Below, in pieces: positions 12,219-23,860 of a stretch of 64,000 nt of DNA (its first letter is position 1; each line of letters begins with the position of its first letter). Both the position numbers and the translations under genes were made by a program. Source of the DNA: Rosa chinensis (lineage: Eukaryota > Streptophyta > Magnoliopsida > Rosales > Rosaceae); assembly GCF_002994745.2 (NCBI RefSeq), contig NC_037092.1:70903823-70967822 (forward strand). The letters run 5' to 3'. The notes under the pieces were generated by a model, which did not search any database, was not told where the DNA came from, and saw only the letters and a program-made list of their open reading frames with translations.

Positions 12219-15200
12219 GTGGTGCCTTGTACAACTCAAGGGCACCATTACATACACTTCCGTTTTTCAAGTCTAAGAGCAAAACCCCGAGCCTTTCTTC
12301 ACTTCAAGCAAAATCCCGAGCCTTCCATCTCTCACTCCCACTTTGGCCTTAGAGAGTTTTCAGCTAAAAAACTTCCACACTTCCCCTCTCTCTCATTTCA
12401 CTTCCCTGTCTGTGATTCTCTGAGTTGCAACCCCTAACCCTCTCTTTTCTTCGATTTATGATTTTCAAACTTCAAGAGGTGTGTAATTCTCCTTTCTCTT
12501 GTATCTTGACTTGCGATTAGGGTTCTTCATACTGAAAAAAGAAGAAGAGGTTTTCGATCTGCTAGTTCTGGGTATTGGGAAGAAGAAGTTCATCAAGGAA
12601 TGTGAAGGCTGGGTCTTCGAAACCTCTAATAGATCTCACGAGTTAGTGGTTAGGGCACTGAAGAGACTCAATGAGATCAAGAAACGGCATAAATTTTCCA
12701 TGGCTAATGATCTCATTTTAGAGACTGCAATTGTTGGCGTTGCAGTAATAGAAATGGGATGCGATGGCAGGTCACGTCCGTGGCACATTTTTAGTATCAA
12801 GAGCGAAGGAGTATCAAACGCCATTCACTTTGGGAAAAGAAGCAGAACAAATCTCTCTCTTTCTCGCTTTACCATCTACCCTTCTTTTCATCTCGTCGAC
12901 GACTAACCAAGTATGTGAAGAATCTCTCGTCATCGTTTGTCGCTTCTGTCCGGTAAACACCTCTCCATCTTCCTTTCTTTCTATTTATGTGACTCGAGTG
13001 ATTCTAGGACTAAAGTCGTGAAGTTACAGTTACAATAGGGAGCTTTGGATAATTGATTTATGTTGCTTTGATTCAATTATATGGTTGAGGCTTCTGGGTA
13101 AGTGTTAAGGCTATAAGTGGAGTCGATTAATTTGTGTTTGATTGATAGATTTATATGGTTTAGTTATTTGGCTATTAGCTAGTCGTGACCGTGTCTCCAA
13201 TTTCCATTTATTTCCTGAAATAGATTCCTTGCTAGAGTTAAAATCTTTTGCTTCTGTGCTAAGCTTGTTTACATTTCTTGATTTGGTCGAAAATTGGGTC
13301 TTGAACCCTTTATTGCTTGTTTTTATTCCGAGCCCATAAGACTGAAAAGTTTTTGATTCTGTGCTCAGCCTGTTTACTTTTTCTTAGCCTAGCCTTCTTC
13401 TCTCCAATTGCTAAACTCCTTCTCCTTTTTGTGTGAATTTGTGTTATTAAGTCGATTGAGTTCTTGGTTTCAACTGCTTTAGGCTTGAATTTGATTGAAT
13501 TAATGATTATAGAATTGTATTATCTATGTGATTGCCTATAATGGAGAGTTTCTTCAAAGAGAGAAACAGAGAGAGGCAGAGAAAAGAGAGAGAAAGTAGA
13601 TATTCTGGATCGAGAAAATGTAGGTGTGTTTGTTCAATTGGAATTTAATTGGTTCTGATCTTGCATGTCTGTAATCAGTTCAGCAGATTACAAACTTATC
13701 ATCATGTTTGTATATGAAAATACAAGGACAAAATCTATTTTCTGGAAAACGGGGATTGCAAGGCACATATCAATCCTTACTGGGCAGAAACCAAAAAATA
13801 ACACAGAACACCAGATTTTGGTTACGCAGTGAAAACCTCAACCTCTGAGATTAAAAACACTGCGGGGCTCTTACTCTTGAGAACCCAAAATAAGAATTAA
13901 CTTACAATGATTAGACAAAAACTAATACAAAGTTTGTCTTCCGTCTTGAACTCCTTCTTCACTTGAACGATCACCAAATATCGCTCTTCTTTCTTCACAG
14001 CCTCTCTACTGATTTCAAGAGAATCTAAGCATATGAGGAACACGAACAAGAACACTTAAGCAAGGAACAAGTGTCTTTGATTCTTATGGCAAAACTGATA
14101 TTAAGCAAGCAAGACTCCAAAACTAATTCTTGCGTCCAAGGTGATCCCTCTTACCATGCATCTGTAGCATATTATAAGAGACCATCGCAATCTTTTCAAT
14201 GCACAAAGATTCTACCCTAATTAGACTCATATTAGGAAAAGATCCTTTAATTAAAGATATAAAAATAAACTCAATAAATCCTAAATCACTTAGGATTTTG
14301 ATAACACGTTTTGACAATCAGAAAATATCTTTATATAAAAGATGATAAACCCAAAAGATACTTTCCTAACACACATGACTAACTCAAAAGGATACTTCAA
14401 TGTTTTGTATGGCAATGCCAATACACCAAGTTCGGCAAAACTTGTACCTATAGTATATAAGGAATATGTTATCTCACTCACGGATTTATTTCACTATGAT
14501 CCAACCAATGACATTTATAAGAAGATGACTGATCAGAAACCTCTCAAATTTAGGACCCTAGACTGAGTTGCAGCTGCTTCCGTCTTCATTGCCTGTAGAC
14601 ATGAAACTAAGCCACGCAGTGTAAAGGGTACAATAAAATTTTTATACGACATGATTAGCTTTTTTTGTTTTTTAATATGCATGAGGAAGTAACTAAATTT
14701 CAAGTAGAGATGTGCTGAGCAAATGAAGCTACCAAGAAAGAAATTCTCAGATCAAAACACTTCATCATCAAATACTTGGAAAATGAGGATTAGCAAATAG
14801 AAACTATTTATGCTGCAGAGTTTCTGGTAATCTTGCTCAACAAACTATCGATTATACTAATCATTTCTATCCCAATACGTTATATTCTATGTTTTCTAAT
14901 GAACTTTGGACTTAATGGTTTCAGACTAATTGATCTTTTGGTTATTGATATTTTGACTTGAGATACCAAAGCATGAAATTGATGTTTTGATGCCTTTTAA
15001 CTTTCATAATTAAATCTTTATGTGCAGAAAACATGCCAAACTTTGCCAACATTTGGGAATCTCAAGCAATTGAACTTGGACCTCCTTTCATACCAAAGTA
15101 AAAGTAAGGAAGGTAATCTGGTACCTCCTTTATGCCAAACCTGAAATACTTATGAAATACTCCAACTTAACTAATTTCTGACAATTCTCAAGTTTGTTTG

Positions 15201-15230
15201 TAAAAGAAATAAAACTTCTTTTTAGCATAA
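12219..15230 (+). other. Interior of CACTA: UTR-like exon and unrecognised sequence
   Basis: 12240-12476 is CT-rich and ends in AAGAG|GTGTGT, resembling a 5' UTR exon with a splice donor. 12535-12905 is an open stretch (FDLLVLGIGKKKFIKECEGWVFETSNRSHELV...) that I do not recognise. 13780-14340 contains AT-rich, stop-rich sequence that looks like an old retroelement piece but gives no diagnostic motif. 14342-14566 is open for 74 codons without a recognisable domain. Nothing here can be called a functional gene. Confidence 0.4.
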
Positions 15231-15265
15231 ATGAATGATATAACTATTAGACTTTTTGTAGATCT

Positions 15266-15300
<35 letters not shown>

Positions 15301-15735
15301 TAACTGTTAGGCACCAAACAGAAAGATTGATCTTACTCAAACTTTTTGGAGATTACATTTCAGGTGTCAAGCTTAATGATGCTTCAAAGAAGTTAGGAAG
15401 AAGTTTGTTACAGGAGCATCTGTTGTTAAGGTAATATATTTTCTCCAAATTGAGCTCATTTATTTGCAATCCTGTATGTAAGTGGCAGCACTTCAGTTTT
15501 TTTGGGAAAGGTATCAAATAATGTAACAGATATTATAAATCAGAGAGCGTAAAATAGAGTCAATTAATTATGAAAATATTTCAGAAAAAATAGAGACCAA
15601 CTCGCTACGTGAAAATGTTGATATCATGTCTACAGTAAGTGAACTTCTATCCAAAAGCTTATCTGAATACTACGCTGGTATAGTTTCCATTGTCATTGAC
15701 TTTAGTTTCTTATGTTGTTACTCATCTATCAAAAG

Positions 15736-15841
15736 AAATGAGTTGGTGAACAACACCAAAGTAGTAATTGATGGTAATCTGATCACAAGCAGGGGACTTG
15801 ATACTGTCGTCGAATTGCATTCTCTATTGGCAATTGCATGA
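15736..15841 (+). pseudogene. Fragment resembling a plant DJ-1 (ThiJ/PfpI) C-terminal exon
   Basis: The frame reads NELVNNTKVVIDGNLITSRGLDTVVE and then shifts. VVIDGN-ITS-GL-TV is the conserved block near the end of plant DJ-1 domains, normally followed by EFALAIV. A one-base loss near 15812 destroys that continuation, and the frame ends at TGA 15839. An AG precedes the exon-like stretch. It lies within the CACTA element directly upstream of the TRIM, so it is best read as a captured host-gene exon that has decayed. Identification rests on one short motif. Confidence 0.5.
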
Positions 15842-15909
15842 TTTCTGCAGCGTCTTTATGAATACCTTAGCTTCTTCAATATATTGATCCCTGCATCCAT
15901 ACTATGTAG

Positions 15910-16263
15910 TGATAAAGTAATTTGGGGTTCACATCCAAAACCAATTGGCAATGGATGGAGTGGCCCAAACCCTTATAAACTCATAGGCAATGTTCCATTT
16001 TTCTCATGTGGGTTGTATATATATTCTCAACACGCCCCCGCACGTGTGGCTAATTTTCAAGCCATACATGTGGACAACTTAGGTGACATGGAGCCTGTGT
16101 GGCCGTTAGGCATGCACACGTGGGAAACCCTCTTTGATACCATGATAAAGTAATCTGGGGTTCAAATCCAAAACTAATTGGCAATGGATGGAGTGACCCA
16201 AACCCTTATAAACCCATAGCCAAGGTCCCATTTTTCCCATGTGGGATGTATATATTCTCAACA
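15910..16263 (-). mobile_element. TRIM (terminal-repeat retrotransposon in miniature), copy 1
   Basis: Two LTRs of 123 and 121 bp (15910-16032 and 16143-16263) flank 110 bp of internal DNA, with the perfect target duplication TGTAG (15905-15909, 16264-16268). On the minus strand each LTR runs TGTTGAGAAT...TTTATCA. The internal segment begins with TGGTATCA, the initiator-Met tRNA primer-binding site, although this copy has lost the rest of it. The segment ends in the polypurine tract GCGGGGGCG. No coding capacity. The two LTRs differ at roughly a dozen sites, more than those of the copy at 25207. Confidence 0.92.
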
Positions 16264-16545
16264 TGTAGAAATTCATGATATATTTCCCCATATGTTTTTC
16301 AGTGTGTCAAACTTAATCGGCATGCACTTCATCTAGATTCTCATATTGCTTCATCCTCCATGGCATATTAACAAGCAATGGGAAGATTTGCTTCTATGAG
16401 AGTTTGTTCAGGTATGCCCAATCAACTCTCTTTCCTTGGTTGATCCATGGAACACGTGCACACACATATTCAAGCATTTGTACATAGGTATTTTTTCAGT
16501 TATTTTTTTTCTTCTAAACACATTGCTTATTTTTTTTTACTTTAG

Positions 16546-16773
16546 GTTTTTAGATTTGGAACCATTGGTACTAAAGATGGTAAACCAGTGAATAAATTGA
16601 ATAAGAAGCATACTTATGTTGCAGAACCATTTTCTGGCAATCTACATTGTCAAAAGAAAATTCAACAAGAAGAGAATTACATTATCAAAGCTAAACTTAC
16701 TGATGAGCACGTTCAAAAGTCCAATTCATTGTTCCCTTATGAGCTTCAAGAGATTGTCCATGCTAAGGCAGAG
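16546..16773 (+). pseudogene. Exon-like open stretch of unknown origin inside the CACTA element
   Basis: 76 codons without a stop, bounded by TTTAG at the 5' side and a GT (GAG|GTCAGT) at the 3' side. It reads VFRFGTIGTKDGKPVNKLNKKH... to ...ELQEIVHAKAE. The composition looks protein-coding but I do not recognise the family. Either an exon of the element's own gene or a captured exon. Confidence 0.45.
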
Positions 16774-17973
16774 GTCAGTAGTGATTTCCTTCAATGTGTT
16801 TTTTTTTTTTTTGCTTATTTATCATTGATATGTTGAGCTCAATAGTTGGGGTAGCTATTGGTTATGTTTAATTAGCTGTCAGCTCCATCGAGTATTGGGT
16901 GATATTTTGTACACTTGTTCCTTTCTCTTCTCCCAGGTATTTATTTCCTCTATCTATAATATCTGCTTTTCGTCTAATTTATATAATTCAACCATTTTTT
17001 TTTTAGGGTTTAATCTTGTAAGTGGGTGATCCCAGGGGCCTGGTCATTTCTGTTTTTTGCATGATTTTAGGAATTGTTAATTTGCTGAGCATTTTTCTTC
17101 TAGTATTACCGATATTGGCTTATCGTCTCTAGGTTCAAGTATCTACAAGCATTTGATATGAGTGGCTAAGCCTATTTTGATATTCTGACTCTTCCCGCGT
17201 TTGACACTTAAGCTGAACCAGTGGGGCATTTCATGATTTTCGAAAAACCTATACTTCTTGTTTTATCTCAATTTTTGATATCTTAAAGGAGACTCTGCAA
17301 TGATTATTTTGAACATGGTTTCATGAAAAAAGGAGTTAAAATGAGATACTTGTGCTATTTTGAAATTACCGCACTGTTTCAGGATTTCTGCAAAATTCAA
17401 CATTTCAGTCACTTTGGATTCTTGTTTGACCATCCATTTGAACTGCGAATAGCATGAAACTATGGAAAATGGTAGCTTTGCATGTCTACTTGAAATCTGG
17501 AAAGTTGTGCTTAAAATCACTGAAAGAATAGTTGTTGGTGAATTTTTCTTTCTTGTTACCAGTTTTCTGAAACTGTCTCAAGCTTCCAGCTTATTGTTAC
17601 TCTTAGAATGCTTATGAGTATGTTTGTAGGATTTTGGGTATTTTCGGCAATTTTTATGGTTTTAGTTTGTGTTTTTTAGACTTGGAAATCAAACCCTTTT
17701 GATTATTTTCTGTCTAACTGTTTTAGATTTGAAAGGGATTTTCTTGGTCTTCATAGATGCAGTGCAGTTCTGTTTTGGACTAGTTTTGGTACATCATCGA
17801 TCTTATTGTTGTTTTGGTGTAGTGCTATGTGTATGTATAATGCTGAAAAGAATGAACAAAGACGGAGTTCAGTCCATTGGAAAAATTTGGCTGTAAGTTT
17901 CCCCACTTGTGGTTTTCAAAAAACAGTTTTTCATTTTGACTTTTCACTTGTTCATTCATTTGCTTGTGTTTAG

Positions 17974-18055
17974 GGCATTCCTCCCCAACCTAGCAACAAG
18001 GAGTGCAGGTACTTCATCATGCGATACATGAGATATATCATTGAGGATAAAGACA
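17974..18055 (+). pseudogene. Ulp1/C48 cysteine-peptidase exon (5' part), split by inner CACTA
   Basis: After a TTTAG acceptor the frame reads GIPPQPSNKECRYFIMRYMRYIIEDKDT. QPSNKEC gives the Gln-x5-Cys spacing of the oxyanion-hole Gln and nucleophile Cys of C48 (Ulp1/SENP) peptidases, and CxxFxMRYMxxII is the form usually seen in plant CACTA-encoded copies. The usual Gly after Cys is Arg here. The inner CACTA begins at 18056. The continuation is at 22750-22851. Confidence 0.75.
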
Positions 18056-21000
18056 CACTACAAGAAATTTTAGCTTTTACAAGGGGTTTATATGCAAAGA
18101 CTTAAAATTCCTTGTATTTAGTATGGTTACACAAGGAATTTTACCGGTCCTTGTATTGTTTAAGAGTATATACAAGGAATATCCAATTTCTTTGCATTTG
18201 GCTTCTAGATATTTTAGAACCCATAAATTCCTTGCACATGTTTTCAGAGTCCTTGCATTGTTTTGGGCGGGAGCATTGAGCGCTCAAATGAAATCACTTA
18301 ATACAAGGAATTGCAAAGTTCTTTGCTTTTTATGCACAAATATTGCAAGGACACAAGATATTCCTTGTATGTGAATAAATAAAAGGAACTAAATCCTTGC
18401 TTCTCGTGTTGATGTCAAGAAGAAAAGTGAAAAGCAGAAGCTTCCTCTCACACACTCCAAAGACCAGATCCACCGAGGGCTCTCGATAATCTCTCAAAAT
18501 CTGAGAGCAAACCTCTGTCTACCTTTCTTCATCTTGCCCATCCTTGATGAAGTTCAGATGATGGTTCGTGTATTCAGGTTCTCTTTCTCTCTCTACTTGA
18601 AGGTTTAATCTTTAATAATTCATACCTCCTTGCGAATTGATGTATGGGCTTTCCATATTTGTGCTCTGGGTTCTCTTTTCTTTTATCAATTTGAGATTTT
18701 TATCATGTTTCTCTGTTTATGGGTTCTGAAAAGGTTTTCAATTTGCTTTATTTTGTGTGCAGGAAGATGAAGGCAAGGATTTTAGAAAAGGTGTGCTTTT
18801 GTGTTGATTTTATTGTCTGGGCGGGTTCATTTCAATATCCACAAACTGGTTTTAGGGTTCTGGTGCTAACTCTTTTTTTGTCTTTCTATGGCATAACATA
18901 AATTCCTTTTGTTCCCAATTCATTCTATTGTATGTGTGTACGTAATGGGAAAATAACCCAATCCTGATCACTTTGAACTTACTAGAAAGACCTGCATAAG
19001 AACAAATTTTAATCAATCTCAACACTTGTAATTTATCACGAAAAATAATATTATGATAGGACTTATAGGAGGGATAATATTGCTGTGTTGGTACCTTTAG
19101 GTGTCCTTACAAGATTAGAGAAATTTTCTTTTTCGCTTTGTTGATATGAATTAGAGTTTAAAGAATGTCTTTGTTTTATTTATTGTTATTTTTTATTTTT
19201 ACGAATTTCTCAGGCTTGCAATCCACAATTGAGTTAAAGATCATTCAGCTACCTCATCACTAATCTTCAGTTGCTTTGTTTGGAAAGGTATTCGATATCT
19301 TTTTTACATTTGTTTATGCCAAACTCATATCTTCATATGTGCTTTATTGTCCGACACTTACAGGAAAGACCAAAGGTTTTTTTTACCCATTAAGGCCAGT
19401 ACAATCCTCAAATAATTTATGTGAAGTGATTAAGTTGAGCTGGATCAATATGTCACTATGGATGGTCTGATATTGATGAAGAGCTTGATAAAACTAAGGA
19501 TTTGCGGGTGATATTTAAACTAAATGAGGTTCATGCTAACTAGATTTTAGAAGATCTGTTGTGAGGTGATTTTTTTCTCGTTGTAACTAAATGATTATTT
19601 ACTAATGATTCTGAGGTACATTATATGTCATGTATACAGGTGTTCATATCTAAGACCTTATTTATATCTCTATATTAACTGAATTTTTTTATTAGGTGTT
19701 CTTTGTGGTGGACTTGACTGATCCAGTTGTTGTTGCATATGCGGATTCCAAAATGTCTACTGCTTACTCTCAGTTCAAGACTCGACTGAAGGAGGAGTGG
19801 ACGACAACATACCCATAAAGCGTGCATGACCATATGCACAACATGCTTTGGTGGCCTCTAAGGTAAATAGAAATTAGTTTGAAGTTCAAAAGCAAAATTT
19901 AAACAGACACTTAACTAGTTAGTCAAATCTATGTATATTTGTTCAATGGAGTATGGCAAGGAGTGGTCGCTAATACATAATTAGGGAGTGAAACGCAAGG
20001 ATGATAATTATGAATGGATCAATGAGGTTGCCAAGAACAAATATGTAAGTCAGCTAGTGTAGGTTCTGGATATCACTAGGTTCTGTATAGTACAATGTGT
20101 TTGTTGGTGATCCCTCCATTCTTCTAGGGCCTTCAAAAATTTACTGTACCATCTATAAAATGATTAAGCTAGTTGCAAGAAGCTTTGGTTGTTGAGCTAT
20201 GTTCAGCAAGATGGGTCGGAGTGCCATTGCAGAGTCCCTGTACAAGCTTTGCTGTTGTGAAGTTATTAGAGGATTAGGCACCAAAGAAGTGAGTTTTTAC
20301 GCCCCTCATATTCAATTGATTTACCCATTCTCGGCTAGTGTTTAGTGTTTGTCCTAGAACCCTATTTATACATATTAACTAGTCTATTTAGATAATGGCA
20401 TGTTTAGGAAGAAGAGACTGGATGAACTGTGCCTTGAAAGGTATGAACAATATAGCCGAACCTATATACAATCATGGATCTTACACGGTGAGTTTTACAA
20501 TTGAATTACAGAAACCTCCTTCAAACGTGATACTCCCATACATTGTCTTGTACAAAAGCTATTATATAAAGTAGACCAGTGATAAGAGTTAACTTAGTTA
20601 TTCATGTTAGGTGGTGTAGGTAAAGTAGTAGTGGATACGAAGGTGGTCAACAAAGCCGACACTCCAAATTTGATAAATCTGTTGTCAAGATTATGGCTGA
20701 AATCCCCAAATATATATGTATGTAGGTGATTACTTCACTTTAACAAACCAATCTACACTTAATTAAACGAGAATCATTTTATGCTCGAAATTTGGTAAGA
20801 CCTGTTATGCTAATTTGTTCTTCTATTTTGTATATCCAGAACAGGACACAAGTTAGAAGCTGCCATTAAACAACTAGTTATCAATGTTTCTGCAAAGTAG
20901 CTCTTGACTCAGGGTTATCAATCGGCTGATTTATCAACTGTTTACTTCAGTATGGTGTAACTTTTTTTTTATGGACTTGATGTTGTATATGGATAGGTAA

Positions 21001-22602
21001 CACCCCTATTTGGTAGTAAATGATGTGTTATTTCGTATAGGTCTGAGTACATCTATCAATACAGGAGCTATTGTTTACTTTTCAGTTTCTTAAGTACAAA
21101 ACACACAATTAACAGGGCATTCTCCCACTAGCTTTCTATTCTCTTCTATCATTGTTATTTCTCTATTGCTTATAAATGCTAGCTTTTATGAGGTAGCAGA
21201 AAAAATTGAACAGATGAACGTGTGTGTGATAGAGCAGACATATTTAAGACACCCTCCTGGACTCCCACAAAAAGTAATTCGGTGACTTTGGATATGTCAT
21301 TTATCTCTATTCTATTGGTCAGCTGTCAAGTGCTAGTAAATATGTGGTTACTTTGGTTGTTCTTAATCTCTTCTATTTTCTTTGAGGTGTGATTCCAAGG
21401 ATTTTATACTTTCATTAAATTCAAAGAAAAACTATCTTATCTTTCAGCTTTTCACCTTCATTATCAACTTTTAATATTTTCCCTTCTTGCTTGTCATTTT
21501 CAGGGATCAACCTTTCCATAATGGACAAAAATATCCGAACCTAGCCGATGCTATATATGTGCGTGCTGGACTATATCGTCTGATGCAATTAGGTGAGCAG
21601 TTGAGAAAATTGATAGAACATATTATTGGACAATGGATAGTTTAACTTGGTTCTCTACTTTACATCAATCTGTGGTTGTATTGCTGCACTTTTATATTGA
21701 TTGTTTTGAAATTAGCTGTTGTATTGTAATCAACTAATTTTGTTATGGTATAAATGGTAGTATGATGGGTTGGTTCCTTGAGCTGTATATATACCAAGGT
21801 ACTCTGGCTGCGCCTAAATGAAATCTTGCAATTGTACTTCATATTTTAGCTTGAATATGTCTGTAAAGTACCTATAGATGTTCCTCCATGAAGCCACATA
21901 ATTTGATTTATATGATTGAATTTCAATGTTTGATGATTTGTTAGTTTAGGTGCAATTGACTCTTTTCATGTGACTAAGCATCTTTCTTAATTAGGTACCT
22001 AAGCTCTAAACTCTAATGAACTGGCTTTCTTCCTGTATTCTCATATTGAAGCAAGGAAATGGCCACTTGAAAGTTTTGTTGAAGGGATCTCAAGAGCAGA
22101 TGAGTTGGTGCTCTATTGATGACTTTCCTCACACCAGAATATACTCACTCCACGCTTCCGTGATTTGCATTTGCTAACTTTTAGTCTGGTGCTCTATTTG
22201 TGCATATGTATATGATCTACAAATAAACTAATTGTTTTTTATTCAAGGAATAAAAAAAAATCTGGAATGACATTTGGGGTACTTTTCTTTTATTCAGTTT
22301 TAATTTTTTTTAAAATTTTTTAAATACTAAATGCAAGGAATGATATGCAAGGAATTGTCCTTGTATATCAGTTAACTAGAGTTAACCTCAGGTTCAGAAT
22401 TCCTGGCATTGAGATGAACAATTCCTTGCATTTATGAACTCAAATGCAAGGAATTTTCAAGTTGTTGTATTTGCTCTTTTGCAAGGGCCTCTTTGCAAGG
22501 ACTCAAATGCAAGGAATATTCCTTGCATTTGAGTTAATGCAAGGAATTTTCAGTTTTTTACAAGGAAAAAATTCCTTGCAAAAGGCCATTTTTCTTGTAG
22601 TG
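18056..22602. mobile_element. 4.5-kb CACTA element nested in the larger one
   Basis: Ends CACTACAAGAAATTTT... and ...CCATTTTTCTTGTAGTG. Flanking triplets are ACA (18053-18055) and ACG (22603-22605), a one-base mismatch. Both termini are packed with AAGGAATT/AATTCCTTG repeats (18066-18390 and 22320-22590), a different subterminal motif from the host element, so a different family. The centre contains short exon-like pieces (for example VFFVVDLTDPVVVAYADSKMSTAYSQFKTRLKEEW at about 19696-19800) separated by stops. I do not recognise a transposase. Confidence 0.8.
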
Positions 22603-22749
22603 ACGTGTCATTGTTTTCTTCCAAGTTAACAACATATATAGCTATAAATATAGTCACTTGACTCAATTTCTATTAAGTGTGTTATTATATCCATGCCTCA
22701 TTCACCAAAATGATTAACTGATCATTTTGATATAATAAACTGATTTCAG

Positions 22750-22851
22750 TGGGAGAGGAGAGGCAGCAGCCAATACATCCAAGCGGATATTGATCAAGTG
22801 TGAAATGAGTTGGGGAAATTTGTTGTCAACACATATGTGCACGAGTCATGA
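22750..22851 (+). pseudogene. Ulp1/C48 peptidase last exon (3' part), nonsense-mutated
   Basis: After TTTCAG the frame reads WERRGSSQYIQADIDQV, then a TGA at 22801, then NELGKFVVNTYVHES and a final TGA. IDxVRxExxxFV is the usual C-terminal pattern of C48 domains in CACTA elements; the TGA stands where CGA (Arg) is expected. Together with 17974-18055 this shows that the 4.5-kb CACTA landed in this gene. Confidence 0.7.
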
Positions 22852-23337
22852 AGTAGCGCACTTGTTGTTGGTACATTTTAGATAAGGAAAGGATCTTTTT
22901 TGTGCTTCTTTGCTGGTACATTGTCATGCTCCATGTGTGGCATGTTTTGGAACAATATATATGTGTATTAGCTTTTTGATGTCCCAAGTAGATGGGCATG
23001 CACTAGAATGCTTTTCTTGTGTAAAATGTTGGTTTCAATGATTGGAAAATGCACCCCTTTTGCTTTTGAAGTTTAAAGTATTGGCTATATGAATCATTTG
23101 ATGGTTTGCAATGTTTGTATTTGATAAAGTACTATTCATTTGATAAATTAATGGACCAAATGAATGCACAATGTAATTCAGGAATGTGATGTTCAAATGA
23201 TCACACAACAGATTAGATATAATGATCACTGCCTGTTGTCTGAATGGCCAAAAATGGGACAAAAACACATTGTAATCAATCATATCACACATCGGTTTTT
23301 AACGAATCAGTGTCTTCTGATTTATACTCAGGCAACA

Positions 23338-23470
23338 TAATTAATTGAACTCTGTTGTCCTAAAAGTTAATCATACAACAGAATTAATTGAACTCTGTTG
23401 TCATAAAAGTTAATCACACAACAGAACCAATTGAACTTTGTTGTCCTAAAGTTAATCACACAACAGATAT
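23338..23470. repeat. Subterminal tandem repeats of the outer CACTA, ~59-bp unit
   Basis: About two and a half copies of a unit containing TTAATTGAACTCTGTTGTC and TTAATCACACAACAG. Each unit holds an inverted TGTTGT/ACAACA pair, so the DNA could form short hairpins. Likely transposase-binding sites. Confidence 0.7.
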
Positions 23471-23784
23471 AGTCTAAGAACTGAAGTTTGAATATCAATC
23501 AGACAACAGATAAAATAAAAAAATATTGTCTGACATGCTTAACATACAACAGCTTAAAACTGGTATGGTTGTCTGAAGACAGCGCCTCAACTGCTGCGCT
23601 TGGCATCTGTCGAGCTATCACACAACAATTATAACACATACCTATTGTCTGTGTGTTTCTCACACAACTGTGTTCCACCGTTGTTTGAATTTTCAACAGA
23701 TAACGGCTCACTCTACAACGGTGGGTTTCCAAATCCCACAACGGTTTTCTGCCGTTGTCTGATAAGGTTTTTGGTATAGTGACC

Positions 23785-23860
23785 ATTTAGTCTAGTGGCA
23801 TAAGTCTCCCCTTTATAAGTGGGAGGTCGTGAGTACAATAGACTAATTATTATATATGAG
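23785..23860 (+). repeat. tRNA-derived SINE-like fragment
   Basis: Directly after the CACTA target duplication: TAGTCTAGTGGCATAAG resembles an A box and GGTCGTGAGTACAATA resembles a B box, the spacing and flavour of plant tRNA-derived SINEs. I could not find the matching 5' part on the left side of the CACTA, so this is a fragment or a chance resemblance. Confidence 0.4.

Larger units (their letters stand above)
11595..23781 (+). mobile_element. 12.2-kb CACTA (En/Spm) transposon carrying gene fragments
   Basis: The left end is CACTACACCAATAAC; the right end is ...GTTTTTGGTATAGTG, whose complement is CACTATACCAAAAAC. The perfect 3-bp duplication ACC flanks it (11592-11594, 23782-23784). Subterminal regions (about 11615-12200 and 23160-23760) are full of the motif ACAACA/TGTTGT in both orientations, as expected for transposase-binding arrays. 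The interior has Ulp1/C48 peptidase exons, UTR-like CT-rich exons and captured exons, but I saw no TNP2-type transposase signature. It is therefore probably defective. It hosts a TRIM (15910-16263) and a second CACTA (18056-22602). Confidence 0.88.

Noticed and set aside
18056..22602. Helitron or LTR explanation for the region rich in AAGGAATT repeats
   Set aside because: CACTACAAG / CTTGTAGTG inverted ends and subterminal repeat clusters fit CACTA; no TC...CTRR ends or LTRs.
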